64,000 nt of DNA from Artocarpus heterophyllus (GCA_025403435.1 CM046340.1:9586420-9650419), one strand, 5' to 3'; shown: positions 11,313 through 24,211, numbered from the stretch's first letter. Numbers and translations are program-made. Notes: a model not told the origin generated them from the letters alone.

Positions 11313-11885
11313 TAATACAAATTGCGACACGATAACATGACACGAACCTGATACGTTTTTTTGGGGGTCAGTGTCAAAAAATTTTACCACAGGTCATTTT
11401 AGTGTTGACCTGAAATTGACCAGTCAAAAATTAGGTCGTGTTCGGATCAACCTGTCTAATACTAAAATGACCCGTTATTGACTTGTATTTAATTAATTAA
11501 TTTTAATTTTTTTTACCTATTATTAATATTATATAAGAAATAATATAAGACCTTAAAAGATCAATAGAAACATAGATAAAGTCATATATTTGTAATGTCA
11601 AAAAGTTCATTTACACACAAATTGGAAAGCAACTTCAATAGAAATTTAGACAAAGTCATATATTTGAATGCGGGTCATAGGTGGGTTGTGGGTCAAAACG
11701 GGTCATAGGTCATTGTTTTTTGACATTGGGCATAAAGAACGAGTTGATACGGGTCGTATTTGTGTCAACCTGTACCAAATTTTTAACCCGTTTGTGTCAC
11801 AGGTCGGGTTAGTGTCGACCTAATTTTTATAAAAATTGACCCTAACCTGACACTAACTCGACCTGCGAGCCAATTTGCCATCCTT
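11313..11885. mobile_element. hAT-like MITE rich in GACACG/GGTCG motifs
   Basis: About 573 bp. The right end, read in reverse, begins TAAGGATGGCAAATTGG; the left end begins TAATACAAATTGCGACACG. The flanks ATGGCTGA and ATGCTGAA may be a degraded 8-bp target duplication. The interior repeats GACACGA, GGGTCAT and GTGTCRACCT in both orientations. Its size, termini and motif content resemble the better-bounded element at 47780-48372. It codes for nothing recognisable. Confidence 0.5.
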
Positions 11886-12140
11886 ATGCTGAAGGTAAAC
11901 AATTTCACACGAATTACCACCGAATTAATTTCAATTGCCATTTTACCTAATTTACCTACATAATTAAGAGAAAATAATAATTAAAAATGAAAAGTAATAT
12001 AAAAAAATAAAATCTAATTAAACTAAAATAAAAACAACAAAAAAGCAACTAACAAACCTAAAAACTCACAAAATATTAAGTTGCAAATATCTAATTTACC
12101 CGTCTAAAACTAGCTTATCAGGGGGTTAGAAATTATGTAA

Positions 12141-12179
<39 letters not shown>

Positions 12180-14199
12180 TTGAATTGGTTTCAAATCCAC
12201 ATTGTGATAATTCGTTTAGCAATTCACAAGTGGATTGGTTTCAAATCTAGATTGTGATAATCCGTTTATGATTAAGGAAAAGTAAAAGCTTCCATAATTT
12301 CAATATGGCCCCATAAGTGGTCCTCAAACGGTTTGAGTTTTACCCATAAAGCAAAATTGTACCAAGATTAGAATTCAATTTAAATTGACTCATAGATAAT
12401 TAATTTAATTTATGAAATAGAAGTCCAAGATATGTTTAAGTGGTGTAGGAAAACATTTTTGTGGTGGAAATAGAAGTCCAAGATATGTTTAAGTGGTGTA
12501 GGAAAACATTTTTGTTAAGAAAAAAATGATAATGAGAAATATATTTTATTTATTAGTTAGCTTTTGAAATTTTTAAAAATTATGAAAAATTATTTTGATC
12601 AAAAAATTGAATTTTTAATATTTGATTAAAGCACTTGAATATAGATTATTATTCTTAAAAAAATGGTGAAAATAGTTAATCACTTGCTTTGAAGACAAGA
12701 GTGTCAAGGTTAAGCATTTTGGAATAAAATTGTGAAATCTGAAAAATAAACTTAGATTTTTGAAAGTGGTATAACGACAGTGCAGAGGTGTTATAGTTAG
12801 AACTTATTTGTTTAAAAAAGCAATGAATATTACAGTTTTAGAAACACAAATACCTACACAAAAAAGGTAAAATTTACAAATCAAAATTTGATCAATCCGA
12901 CCACAATATAGATTAAACTTTAAGAACCCACAAACAATGTCCACAAATACAATTGAAAAAAAAAATTAGCCAATGAAATCTCCCAACTTTTACTCTATCC
13001 TCTAACTCCAGTGTAGATTCCAGCATCGGTTTTTGACACCTCTAGCATCAACAGATAAATTGGGACGAACTGAGTCTAAAAAAGTGTCGTGCCGCCCGTA
13101 ACTCCGTCGAAACAGCCTGTGTAAGCCGTTCAAAGCCACTAGAAGTCTACTTTTTTCCAACGAGATTTCTTCATCGTCTGACATCTTATCAATGTAATTC
13201 TTATTTCTACATGACCACCACGATAAGGCAAATCAGATCCATGCTTGATTATACCTCAATTTTTGCTGAAGTCCTCCCCCCAAGCCCCATCACCTTGCAC
13301 CACCACACCTACTTGGAACAACACCTTCCTAAAGGAGGCGGTTGACACCTCCCCTTCCATCATGTTCAGAGGGGTCCAATTAGCAATAACAACAACTCAA
13401 TATCAAGGAACAGCTGCATGAAGTTAAAAAACAAAGAGCGCCGCCTTAGGGTTGACGATCTCCTTAAATTAGCTGCTGGTGAGGTAAATTTAACCTGCCA
13501 CCAAGTTCGTAGCAACACGGGGAACAATTTTCCCCACTCAATTACACGAAGACCATAATTAGCCACAAAGAACGATGAAGGTCGCTGTCACCATCATGGT
13601 CTCTTCTATTCTGTCATTTTCAATGATATTAAGGAGCGCCACCTTGAGGGAAATACTCAAAAGCCAACAAGGAACAAAATGCACAACTCAATTTTGGGGT
13701 TTCTTTGCTAGAGAATGGAGATTGAAATACCCTTGTTTTCACCATCGACAAATATTTAATCCATATAGATAAGGATCAGATCAAGCAGAATTGAAGTGTC
13801 ATTGAACTTAGGAGGCCAAAAACTATTGGGAGCTAAAGTTTCATAACCAGCAAATGGTCGGAGCCACTGTGGGTGGCCGGTCTCTAGCAAGTGTCAGGTT
13901 TTATGCTTTTGACTTCCGATGGACGATCTGAGACCAGTTCCTGACTTGTTTCAATGTTCAAAGAGCAATGGTGCCCTTCGATCGAGCTAATTCCATTTTG
14001 CTAGAAATCATCCAATACCAGCTACACATAAATAAGGCAAGACAGACTAGAGTAACAGAGTCCCAAAAGACGTTTTTAGCAATGTACTATTTGCATGAAG
14101 TATTCCTAGCCATCCACGGTCTCTATAAGACTATTTTCGAGGATGCTACCTAGACTATAGGACTGATGAAATACAACTAGAGCCGCTTAACTCAGAATC
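11886..14199. other. Intergenic, no gene supported
   Basis: AT-rich, with a TAA microsatellite (12143-12179) and a short direct repeat: GATTGGTTTCAAATC at about 12183 and 12233, and AAGTCCAAGATATGTTTAAG at about 12421 and 12474. The block 12990-13780 is less AT-rich and holds several 60-80 codon open frames on both strands, none of which I recognise; it may be an old gene or retroelement fragment. Confidence 0.4.
12143..12179. repeat. (TAA)n microsatellite
   Basis: About twelve uninterrupted TAA/ATA/AAT units. Confidence 0.95.
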
Positions 14200-15454
14200 T
14201 AAGTAAGTAAAATCTCGCCTATAATATGAACAGTTTCAAAATAAAAAGTTTTACATGTTTTCATAAAAATTATAAAATGCATTCAGTGATCATATTTTAT
14301 GTCATGCCATGCTATGTATGATATATTGTATTATGTTGTCATGCCATGGCGTACCATGTTATGCCATAATATGTATGACACGTCATGATATGATATGTTG
14401 AATTATGCTATGATTATGATTTGTTATGTTTATGTCATGCCATGTCTTATTATTTATGATTATGTCATGAATAGTATATGATGCAAGTAGTATTAAATTA
14501 TACTGATTACTCACTTTTAGTTAAACATGTTTATAATTTATGATCTATGTTTTGTGATGTTGTGTAGTAACATGCTATATTACATATACACAATAAGATA
14601 AGTGGAGCAAATAAGACAATATAAGTTGAGGGTGTTGTACTAACCTTTTGATCTACAAGGAGACATTATGTTAAGTTCGATTCAGTTTATGATCTTGGCG
14701 TTGTTGGGGACCTCGCAAACCTCCCAAAAATCTCACAATTGGTACAAATACTTGGGCTCATTTAATATGATAAGACAAGGCTTAAATAATTAAGTATAAA
14801 ATAAGTCAACAAGCAAGCATAAAAATGTTCATGCATGTTTATTAAATGTTTTCAATTATGTTTTGCAAGTTTAACTTCCTATTTGCTGAGCGAAAGCTTA
14901 TTCAGTTTTGTTTATGTTGTAGGTAAGAAATCTGTCGTAACAATTGATAAGTAATGGCAAACGACAGACGAATGGTAGAGATGAAAATGGATATCGCTTA
15001 AGCAAAAGTATTTTTGTATTTTTATTTTATGAAATTATGTATGCATAAATAAGTAAATGAAATTATACAAAGATGTCTTGTTGAGAATTTTAAGATTTTA
15101 AATGTTGTAGCAGCTCATGCAACAAATATACAAAATTTCAAAGAAGATTTTTAAAAGTATTTAAAATAAGAATTGATAACGATATTTAATTTAAAATTGT
15201 CTTTGAAGATTTTAATTTAAGTTAAGAAATGTTTTAAAAAGAAAAGTTTTAAGAAATTATTATTATGCTGGATTTAAATAATTATGTTAAGAAATAATTA
15301 TTATTTCTTTAAAGGAAATATTTGAAGAAATCATTATTAAGATTTCGTTTTAAGAAGAAAAAAATTATTTCACAAAACTTAGTATTTTTATGATCAGATA
15401 TGCTTATGTTTAAGATTATGTAATTAAATAACGGCCATGTAAGTAGGGTCGTTA
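14200..15454 (+). mobile_element. Possible old Tekay/Del-like LTR remnant
   Basis: Contains repeated ATGCCATG / TATGATATG strings (14300-14470), a TGCTGAGCGAAAGCT...TTGTAGGTAAG segment (14885-14930) like the CTACTGAGCCTTTCGCTCA block of the complete element's LTR, and a GGGTCGTTACA end at 15444-15454. These are frequent marks of plant chromovirus LTRs. No primer-binding site follows, so it would be a solo or truncated LTR. The left boundary is unknown. Confidence 0.35.
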
Positions 15455-17262
15455 CACTCATAAAATTAGATAAATCAACAATATCTAATGTATAGATTAA
15501 CAATAGGAAAAGATCAAGAAACATACAAGTGACACATCTAGAACTATTCAAGAGTAATATTTTTGCAAATGTATTGTTTAGATCAAGATCATAACCTAGC
15601 TAGAAACTCCTTTTTTTATTAAAAGCACCTAAGTTTGAGTATACTGTATTACGTGTAGTGGTAGTTTTTATATATTATATTATATTATTGTATCTTGTTT
15701 GTAATGGGTATATAAAATAATATTAGAAATATAATCAATATGGTACCCTTTTATAACAAGCAATATAGCTCTTATATTATATCAATATTATATTAATTAT
15801 GTTATTAACTTGGTTCAAATCTAGTAATATTACTTATTTTAACATTGTAAAAAGTTGTAAGGAAGAATTATAAATTTTTCTCATGATATCTATTTTTTTT
15901 TTATTAAATATCTATTAATATCGACAATATCCAAGACATTATCTATAATTCAAACCTCGACAATCTTAACAATATCGACATTTTCGTCCTTGCCTCTAGG
16001 TATACAACAATATGAGCTTTGTAAAGGTGCACTCTCAAGTCCCAAATACTCAGCTTTAGAACAACTAGAATAAGTACAAGAAACACAACAAGCTTGGTGA
16101 ATAAAAAAAATAGGAATAAATTTTCTCCAATCTTTCGTAGCTCTCTTAGAACAAAAATGATGCAAATAAAATTTTGAACACTTCTAATCAAGAGACACAT
16201 GAGGAAAGAACAATGAAGTGGTTGTCTCTGTTTTTTGAAAGCTCACGGCACTTGGCCATTTTTATAGGCATAAATTGCATGCAATTGTCTTCGATGACAA
16301 GATCATGAGCTTCAAGGAAGATTTCCAACAATTGCTCGATACCTCAAAAGGCCAACCATATAATTTCTCCCCAAATAAACAAATGCCATAAACCCATCTT
16401 TAAATAAAATAAAGACTAAACTGCAATAATGGGTCATAAATATTTAAAATATTTTAATTACATGATTAAAAATAGAACATGATCTATAGTAGGGGATGTA
16501 GTAAACTAACGAACTATATGAACACAATACATACAATATATGGATAGGTGATGCTAGGATAAACCAAGCAAATAATAATCATATGATTTAATATAAGATA
16601 TGGCAAAGAAGGCCCATCAGATCAAGAAGAATACGAAGTATTAAACGTAAAAGGTATACCAACAATCTTATTATCAGTAACATGAGTATGCTCAAATATG
16701 TCAGCTATATACTTATAATTAAAGACAGAGCCACATACAGACAAGGGTTTTTTTTTTATAATTTTGCATGTGAAATTTTAAAAATTGTATTCCACGCCTC
16801 TCCCCCTAAAATTACATTCCGCTTCGTCTAAAACTGTCTTTCGCCTCTTTAAAATCAATTACACCTCTCATCTTATTAGTTTAGATATGCCTCGTGCTAC
16901 TGATTTTTCTGGTCCACTATGCTTATTTAGAGCAAAGATAACCTTTTAAAGAAAAAAGTAACTTCAATACCCTTAAAACAACATAAGGAGCCCAAATTCT
17001 TCATTGCTAAACAACGAGTTTTTGCGAATTCCCACAACCAATTATTCAATTAAGACTAAATCCTTGATACATATGAATCTTATCATCAAATTAGGGAGAA
17101 AAAGAATGCTTGATTTTCTTATTATTGAATTGCTTAATAAATATATTATACCACAGAAGAAGATTTGTATTGACTTAGATGAAATAAATAAGAAGACTAA
17201 TATACCCTTAATGATAAAAAAAAAACTATCATACCCACCATGATAAAAATAACAAAATACAG
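15455..17262. other. Intergenic, no gene supported
   Basis: Apart from the LTR candidate at 15950-16270 I see only AT-rich DNA. An open frame at 17004-17243 plus (79 codons) is lysine- and isoleucine-rich and unrecognised. Confidence 0.45.
15950..16270 (-). mobile_element. Possible Copia-like LTR promoter/leader relic
   Basis: On the minus strand TATAAAAA (16259-16266) is followed by a U-rich leader-like stretch with TCTTGATTAGAAGTG and two overlapping open frames without family similarity. The arrangement resembles the U3-R-U5 part of a plant LTR. No boundaries or target duplication were found, so this is a weak call. Confidence 0.25.
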
Positions 17263-17270
17263 AATAATAT

Positions 17271-17795
17271 GGGGTTTTCAGTGTATTTGCCTCTCATTTT
17301 TTTGCAATTTGGTCTTTAAACTTTTTTCGCGGCAATTGAATTCCTTGACATAACTAAGTATGACAATTAAATCCTAATCACAAATTAACATTTGTTAAAA
17401 TTACGGTGGAAAAAAAATTACATGAGACGTAGTGATGCACATGACCTATTTAGAAGAGAATGGAGAGAATTTTGAACACTAAAATGATTAAAATATACCT
17501 ATATAAGCCAACAAAATTGTAATAAAATTGTTAACAATATATAATTTCTTTTGGTTTTTTCTTCTTTTTTTGTCTATAAAATAGAACAATTTAAGCAAAT
17601 GAAATATATCTTCTAAATAGTCATGTGCATTTCACATGATCATTTTATGTCCTAATTTTGACAGAAATTTATGATTAGGACTTAATTATCATACTATGTT
17701 AAGTTTAGAAAATTCAATTGCCACTTGAAAAAAGTTTAAGAACCACATTGTAAAAAAGCAAAAAGTTTAGGGACAAATGTATTAAAAAAAACCCT
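17271..17795. mobile_element. 525-bp element with long terminal inverted repeats
   Basis: The arms (about 17271-17460 and 17590-17795) are inverted copies of each other with drift. Shared strings include TTTAAACTTTTTTC, GGCAATTGAATT, AATTAARTCCTAATCA and GCACATGAC. The outer ends are GGGGTTTT and, reversed, AGGGTTTT. Both flanks carry AATAATAT (17263-17270 and 17796-17803), a perfect 8-bp target duplication. There is no coding capacity. A long-TIR MITE fits; the 8-bp duplication points to hAT, while long arms are more usual for Mutator-like elements. Confidence 0.75.
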
Positions 17796-18428
17796 AATAA
17801 TATCTAATTTAACATGAACCACATGCAATGTGAATAAACAGGTTCTTTCTTCTCCCTCTAGTCTTATTTCTGATCAATATTTGACTTTTGTGCTTCTCAT
17901 AAACTTGTTCTAACCTTCTCATAGACAGCAGGTGATTACATCGCAACAATCTTAACTATATATTCCACATAAAATTTATTCTCTTGCAGTTTAAATTCGA
18001 TTATATTTGTTTTGTTTTCTGGTTTTGTGACAAGCAAATTTCGACACGATTATCAAAGCAAATGGTATCAAACGTTAAAGTCATTTTTTTATTTCTTGAG
18101 GCAACATCGAAGTCCTTTTATTATTCCTGTAAGTACTTCTGATGATTAAAAAGAGGGGCAGAAAAAAAAAAAAAAGATCATGTGAGGGTCACATGAGATT
18201 GGTTAGTCCTTCAACTGGAACAAGCTGTTTAATCACTGATATATCTTTGGACTCGTGTAAGTTTGTCCCACATTCGTTGCTCGAGCATTTATTTGTTATG
18301 AATAAAAACCAATTAATATTGATGGGGACACACAACCAAAATGCTGATTCTTTCTTTGGTCTGTTGCGAAAGGTATAACTAGTGATTATTGGTACCTTGA
18401 TGTGTGTGTTTTCAACTACACATCTATG

Positions 18429-18431
<3 letters not shown>

Positions 18432-18466
<35 letters not shown>
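18432..18466. repeat. (TA)n microsatellite
   Basis: About seventeen uninterrupted TA units. Confidence 0.95.
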
Positions 18467-18468
<2 letters not shown>

Positions 18469-19585
18469 CGTGAGATATGTCTGATTCCAACTAGCTTTCT
18501 TTTCCAAATTCAATATTATGCTTTTTATAATGTGATTTAATTTAAAAAAAAAGAAGAAGCATATGGTAGACGGTTTGAAAACGGGGTCTATTTAAAAAAT
18601 ACCACTTCTGTGGTATTATTTTTTAATTTTATCATTTTTATTAAAAGGTTTGAAACATGCCGTCTTTAATGAATATAAAGGCACTATTATTTTTAAATAT
18701 TTTAAATTAATAATATATGTTATCTAAGAATATATTAACCTTTTTGTTAGAAAAAAATAGTATGGATCAAAAGGAGAAAAAAAGAAAAAACACGGTAATG
18801 TTAATAAAAAAATAATGTAACACCTAATTTACTCTTGAAATATTCTCCTGTATTTTAAAAATCACAAAAAAAAAAAGATGTTCCTCAAAGTTCGTATCTA
18901 GATGTGGCTAAAAGTAAAACCTGATTAGAAGAAAGAAATAAGTGATTTAAAAAGTAAACCACATATATAATATCCACTTGAAGATCTGGAATAGTACAAG
19001 TCTAAAAAAATTTTGGCTTGTTTAATTCCTTTTCTAGAATAGAATTTTAAAATAGTAATATAACATATCCAAGGGATTTGTCTTTTGTTATGTGTCCCAA
19101 CCAGGGGAAAAAAAGGTTCATGTCACGGGAAAGATTTCAGTGCAATTTCGCCTACCAAGACAGACAGCAAATAATTAATTCCATTATTATATTAAATGGG
19201 TTTTTTATAGTATTGATTTAATGAGATTAAATTATTAAACATACTTAAGCAAAGTAACTAATAGAACTATAGAAATGCACATGCAAATATTGTAGGTCCC
19301 TCTTTTTTCCGTTAATTGTATAGCAGCATCTGTTGCGTTAAATTGCTATTGAGTAGTTGGATGGTGGGAGATATATCTTATCTAAATTAAAAGTTTTTTA
19401 AGATATTGTGTCAGACATTTATCACATTAAGGGTCTGAATTTATTTTTACGTGCCCAAAATATTAAATTGGGTGATTGAACGTTCAGTGTTTGCTGTAAC
19501 TTGTAAGTTTGGTCATTGTTTTCCAACTATTTGGTTGAATATATATCTGGAACTATAGGTGTGCTTTAATGGGAAAGAAACAATG

Positions 19586-19613
<28 letters not shown>
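19586..19613. repeat. (AT)n microsatellite
   Basis: About fourteen AT units. Confidence 0.95.
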
Positions 19614-19618
<5 letters not shown>

Positions 19619-19688
19619 TTCATTACATTTGATCATGTTTTCCATAGACTATAATGAAAAGGTGCATCTCCTATGAACTATTTATTTT

Positions 19689-20285
19689 GTGCTCCTTTTT
19701 GCCCTATTTCTCTCTCTCTCTCTCTTTTGGTTTTCTCATTTCTGTTTTTGCCTTTTTGGTTTTCTTTTTCTTCTTTTTTTTTCACTTTTTTTTGACCTTT
19801 TTTTTTTGTTTTTTCTTCTCTTTGTTTTCTTTGTCTCACTCTTTAATACCTTGTTTTTGTTTTTTTTTTCTCACCATTTAGTGCTCTATAGATTTTTATT
19901 TTTGTGTTTTTTTCTTTTTCTTTGTTATCAATCTTTTTTTTTTTTACTTTTTTTTGGCTCTTTTTGTCTACTACAATCTCATACTTGAATTTTTTTTTTT
20001 AACTCCATTGTTTTAGTGCTTTTCTTTTTTTTCCTTTTCTAAAGCTCTATCATTTTCTCTTACAAAACAGTGTTTTATTTTTTATCTTTTAATTTTTTGA
20101 TATTTTACCTTTTCTTCCCTTTCTTTCTTACATTTTCAGTGTTCTGCTATAGCCTCCATTTATTTATTTTTTTAACTCTACTTATTTACCATTTTTCTCT
20201 TTCTTTCTTTTTTTATGTTTTATTTTTTTTTCTTTTTTCCTATTTTTGTTCATGTTTCATTTTCTCTTTATTTCAACTTTATTAA
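19689..20285. repeat. T-rich, strand-biased low-complexity tract
   Basis: About 600 bases in which the plus strand is overwhelmingly T with interspersed C, with few purines. It begins with a (TC)n run at about 19711-19726. The 71-99 codon open frames here are F/L/S-rich by-products of this composition, not genes. Confidence 0.9.
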
Positions 20286-22112
20286 TCTCTCTTATAAATT
20301 TCTTAAATCTATAATATCAACTTTCTCTGTTGAATAATTTCATTGTCTCTGACCAATTTTAACGTATATTGTAAGTTATCTTTTATTACTTTCATGGTCA
20401 AATTTTTATGTGTGTGTCTCAATATTTCTAGTTTTATTTGGGTTAAAGTACTAAATCAAAAAACAATATTGAAAAAAATCTTTAAAAAATATATTTCAAT
20501 AAATAATTGAATTGTGTTGCCAAGCCAAATTCTTTTTGTTCTGTTTTTAAAAAAAATAATGGAGCCGTTTGGTATTGTTTTCAAAATAGATGAAAATATT
20601 TTTGTTTTGAAAAATGGAAATTTTTTGAGAATTATACTGAGAGTGTTATTAAAATTTTTGTCTCGAAAAACATACAAAAATATTTCTAAAAATTTTAAAA
20701 ACAAAAACAAATGAGGTGAATATTTTTTTGATATATTTGTTTCGTTTACTATTTTATTTATTGTTAAACCCTACCCAGGATTTTCATGTCATATATCGTC
20801 TAAAAATAATCATTTTGTTAACTAAGGGATCAAAACTATATTTCATAAATCTTAAAATAGTTAGATTCAAAAATAAATGTCAATAGTCAAAATAAAACAG
20901 ATACATATTTTTCAAAAATTATTTGTGCAACTTTTTTAAATCTCTAAACAAAATTTCTTTCATTCAATTTTCTATTTATAATTTACGTTATAAAAATTTC
21001 AATTATAACTTAACATGCATCCATCGTATGTAACTAAACTAGTACTTAAAAAATTATTAATAATAACAATTTGGTGGGCTCCACTCAATATAAGAAATGA
21101 CAAAAGTGAATGTCAATCCTTTCCCTTTTCTTGATATGTATTCCTTTTAACGTCAAACTTACTATCTAATTAATTATTAGTTTACATGTTTAAGACGATG
21201 ATTATCTTGTATAAAATAACACTTTAGTAATTAAAATTGATAAGATTTATAATTTTAAGTATAGTAAACCCTAAGAAGGTCTGTTCACTTTGTTAAAAGA
21301 AGGGGTCTATTTACTTCACATGAAAGATAAGGAAAAAAAAAAGTAGTGTTTGTCTTACATTTAATCATGTATTATACTTACAAAATTAAGAATAATAGTT
21401 TGGTGACCTTCATATAATAGCAAATGAGGAAACTAAATGTTGATTCCTGCACTCCTAAAATAATTATATACTTTTAAGTACAAATCTAAATATATGTACA
21501 TTTATACTTTAATAACGTTCTCTTATTATAAGCATAATGATTTATTTTATTATTTAATCATACAAAAACACAATTATATTGATAAGATTTCTATCATTAA
21601 ATTTAGTAAAATAATAGAGAAAAAAAGATTGTTTTTCATTTCAGTTTCTAATAAGTAAATAGCACGAGAAAAATAAATCAGTAATCGCCATTTTTAGTAT
21701 GATGAATACCCATCTTCTTGCATTCCAGTCTGGTAAACATGCCATAGCGTAGGTATGAGTATTTTTTTTTTTTTAATGGTCTGTTATTACTTTTTATTTG
21801 TGGTTTACAGCTAGTGGTTCTTGTCTTCTTTGGATAGAATTTATTGCCATCAGATTCAATTATGAACTCTGCCAAGGCCGTGAGTTTGTATACTTGGTAA
21901 CATGTTTTGAAACTTGCCATTGCTTCAATGAATAATGACAAATAAATTGTTTGTCTCCATTTTCTTCTTTTTCTTGGCAGATTCTTGTTTTTTTTTTTTT
22001 TTTTTGAGCTTGGATAATAAATGAGTAGAAGAATTCAAACTCTGGGGCGTTTGTTTTCTCTATCTAGTTGCTCTCTCTCTCTCTCTCCTTTTTTTTATTT
22101 TTCCTATTTAAG

Positions 22113-22275
22113 AGGGTGTTTGACAGTGGTAGAAACTGAGTGGTTCCCACCACAATCTCAGTTATAAACAGTGTAAAGCTCTCACATGTTACAGTAACAA
22201 TAACAAAATATACTACAGTATAAAACTTTTATATATTACAGTAAAAATAGTTTCTACCATCTTTTTAAATACCCT
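22113..22275. mobile_element. Short MITE, ACATGTKA-motif family, copy 2
   Basis: The left end AGGGTGTTTGACAGTGGTAG and the reversed right end AGGGTATTTAAAAAGATGGT form an inverted repeat that extends into GTAGAAACT. The interior has GCTCTCACATGTTACAGT and a second ATATATTACAGTA copy. No convincing target duplication. Confidence 0.65.
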
Positions 22276-22442
22276 ATAAATGAAAACAGAACTATTTAAA
22301 TAATTGAAAAAAAAGCCCAACAAAATTGAGGACTGTCCCTCTGCCAAAAGGATAAACAGACACACAATCAGCCTGGTACTTTGATGATGCAAAAAAGAAC
22401 TCTTTCATACTCAAGTTGGCAAGTGATCGACACACTCACCAG

Positions 22443-22475
<33 letters not shown>
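22443..22475. repeat. Poly(A) run, about 33 bases
   Basis: Uninterrupted A homopolymer on the plus strand. It could be the tail of a retroposed sequence, but no body is recognised on its 5' side. Confidence 0.9.
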
Positions 22476-22477
<2 letters not shown>

Positions 22478-22724
22478 AAACAACATGAGGTTCAAAGACT
22501 GAAAAAATGTACCTTTGTTTTCCAATTAATTATCGGCTCAAGAATGCGCGAGACATTCAGATATAGATTTAATCTTGATCATTGATTCATAACGGTCTAG
22601 CTTCAACCCTTAGTAACACACACGTACTTTTAAAAAATATTCGATAAAATCAGTTCTTATTAAAACCTTTAATTGATATATTACAATTTTTAGTTTAAAA
22701 ATTTCAGCTCTATTTACACTTTTT

Positions 22725-22895
22725 AAACACCCTTACACATTTTATAAGCTATTTGAAAGAATGGTTGGAACCAACGGTTTTGATTTAAAAACTATAACAT
22801 GTGAGAGCTTTATATTATAGCAACTTTTTGCCTTAGACTATAGCATATAAGAGGTTTATATTGTTTACGGTTGTAACTGAAAATTATCTATTAGT
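22725..22895. mobile_element. Short MITE, ACATGTKA-motif family, copy 3
   Basis: Carries AACTATAACATGTGAGAGCT and TTTATATTATAG, then a second GACTATAGCATATAAGAGG...TTTATATTG copy of the motif, with GGTTGGAACC near the left and GGTTGTAACT near the right. Boundaries are approximate. Confidence 0.6.
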
Positions 22896-23249
22896 GCCTT
22901 CTCCCAATATATTTCCGCATAATTTGTAAATTGAATCTACTCATTTTCTTTTTATGTTTCAACTTGCTTTTGTATTCAGGCGTTGTGCATTTTGCTGATT
23001 ATAAATCATGCATAATCGTCTACCTTGCACCAGCCCTTTTATATTTAAATCCCTTCAAAGATTTTTGCTCCGTTATCGCTTAAAACAAAAGTCCTTCTTG
23101 TAAAGGTTTAAGTTATTTTCTTCCACATTACTTTTTTTCTTATCACAATTTTGTGTGTGAACAAGCTTAGGAAGTAAAAAATAAACAAATAAGGAAAACT
23201 TCTGTGAACAACGTTAACTAAGAGATGGAATAGCAATATTAATAGGGGA

Positions 23250-23398
23250 AGAGTTGTAACTAATAGTTTTGGTTTGATAACTATAACATGTGAGTGTTTT
23301 ATACTATAACAATTTTTTGCTTTTTATTATGGTATGTGAGAGCATTACACTGTTTACGGTTGTCACTAATGTTTCCAACCGTACTTTCAAACAGAGTT
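23250..23398. mobile_element. Short MITE, ACATGTKA-motif family, copy 4
   Basis: Carries AACTATAACATGTGAGTGTT and TTTATACTATAAC, then GGTATGTGAGAGCATTACACT, here only its core GTATGTGAGAGC. Ends with GTTTACGGTTGT as in the copy near 22725. Boundaries are approximate. Confidence 0.6.
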
Positions 23399-23785
23399 TA
23401 AATGTTTTTAACAGATATTATGAATCTTTTATATCATGGTGACATATGAAAGAATGAATTGTTGAGTCAATGTTTTAATGTGAATTTATCGTTCAATTTT
23501 AGTCATATGTCTAAGTAGAAGACATTCTATGTATTAAAAACATGTTCCTTAGGATATAATTTAAACGTTATTTTTTGTCATTCTACCAACATGTTATTTA
23601 CACTACAAAAAATAAGACTTTTAAGTCATAACAAATTTTAATAAAATTTTAATTATAACAAAATTTTGTAAATAATGTATATTAGTAATAAATTTTAGCT
23701 TAATTTTTGTTGTGACTAAAATTTTTAATCATTGAGCTTTTAGCGATGAAATAGTATTTGGATAGGTACTTTAATTTTCATGATC

Positions 23786-23803
23786 TCCATAATCAATTGA
23801 TAT
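23786..23803. repeat. SINE target-site duplication, left copy
   Basis: TCCATAATCAATTGATAT, identical to 24034-24051 on the other side of the SINE. Confidence 0.9.
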
Positions 23804-24033
23804 TTTTTTTGGTCCTCTCGGTTTTCGGAGCCCACCACGGGAGGCACGAACCCTTTATATATAGGGCCCTCAACTCCCATGGGGTTTATCCGACTAATTC
23901 AGAGCCGATCCATGAAGAGACCTAAAGGCGACAAGAGTCTCCCAACACTGACATCTGCGTTCACAAGGACTCAAATTCGAATTGTTTGCTTAAGCAAAAT
24001 AATCATCTATCAATTGAACTAACCAGATGTTCG
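23804..24033 (-). mobile_element. tRNA-derived SINE (230 bp)
   Basis: On the minus strand the element starts with a tRNA-like head. TGGTTAGTTCAATTGATAG resembles an RNA polymerase III A box, and ATTCGAATTTGAGTCC, about 30 bases on, resembles a B box. A tRNA-unrelated body follows with ATAAACCCCATGGGAGTT and CCGTGGTGGGCTCCGA, and the element ends in a short A run. It is bracketed by an identical 18-bp target duplication, the hallmark of LINE-driven insertion. It looks like the Au-type group of plant SINEs, but the family name is a guess. Confidence 0.85.
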
Positions 24034-24051
24034 TCCATAATCAATTGATAT
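24034..24051. repeat. SINE target-site duplication, right copy
   Basis: TCCATAATCAATTGATAT, matches 23786-23803 exactly. Confidence 0.9.
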
Positions 24052-24211
24052 ACAAGTGAGGTTTCCCTATTGATCCCAAATTTTCTCCAAAATTTAAGGA
24101 CTTTTTATCAATGAGCCACATGATATCATGTACCTTTTCGAGTACAACTTTCCTGTGGTCATGTGATTTGGTTAAATGATCCAACCAATTTTGTATATAA
24201 TATTAATGATA

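Larger units (their letters stand above)
17804..23785. other. Long AT-rich spacer, repeats and MITEs, no gene seen
   Basis: Apart from the MITE copies, simple repeats and T-rich tract listed separately, nothing can be named. An open frame at 18142-18378 plus (78 codons) and one at 21678-21941 minus (87 codons) match no family I know and lack a gene-like context. Confidence 0.45.

Noticed and set aside
19654..20285. Phenylalanine- and leucine-rich open frames as membrane proteins
   Set aside because: They are a by-product of the T-rich tract.
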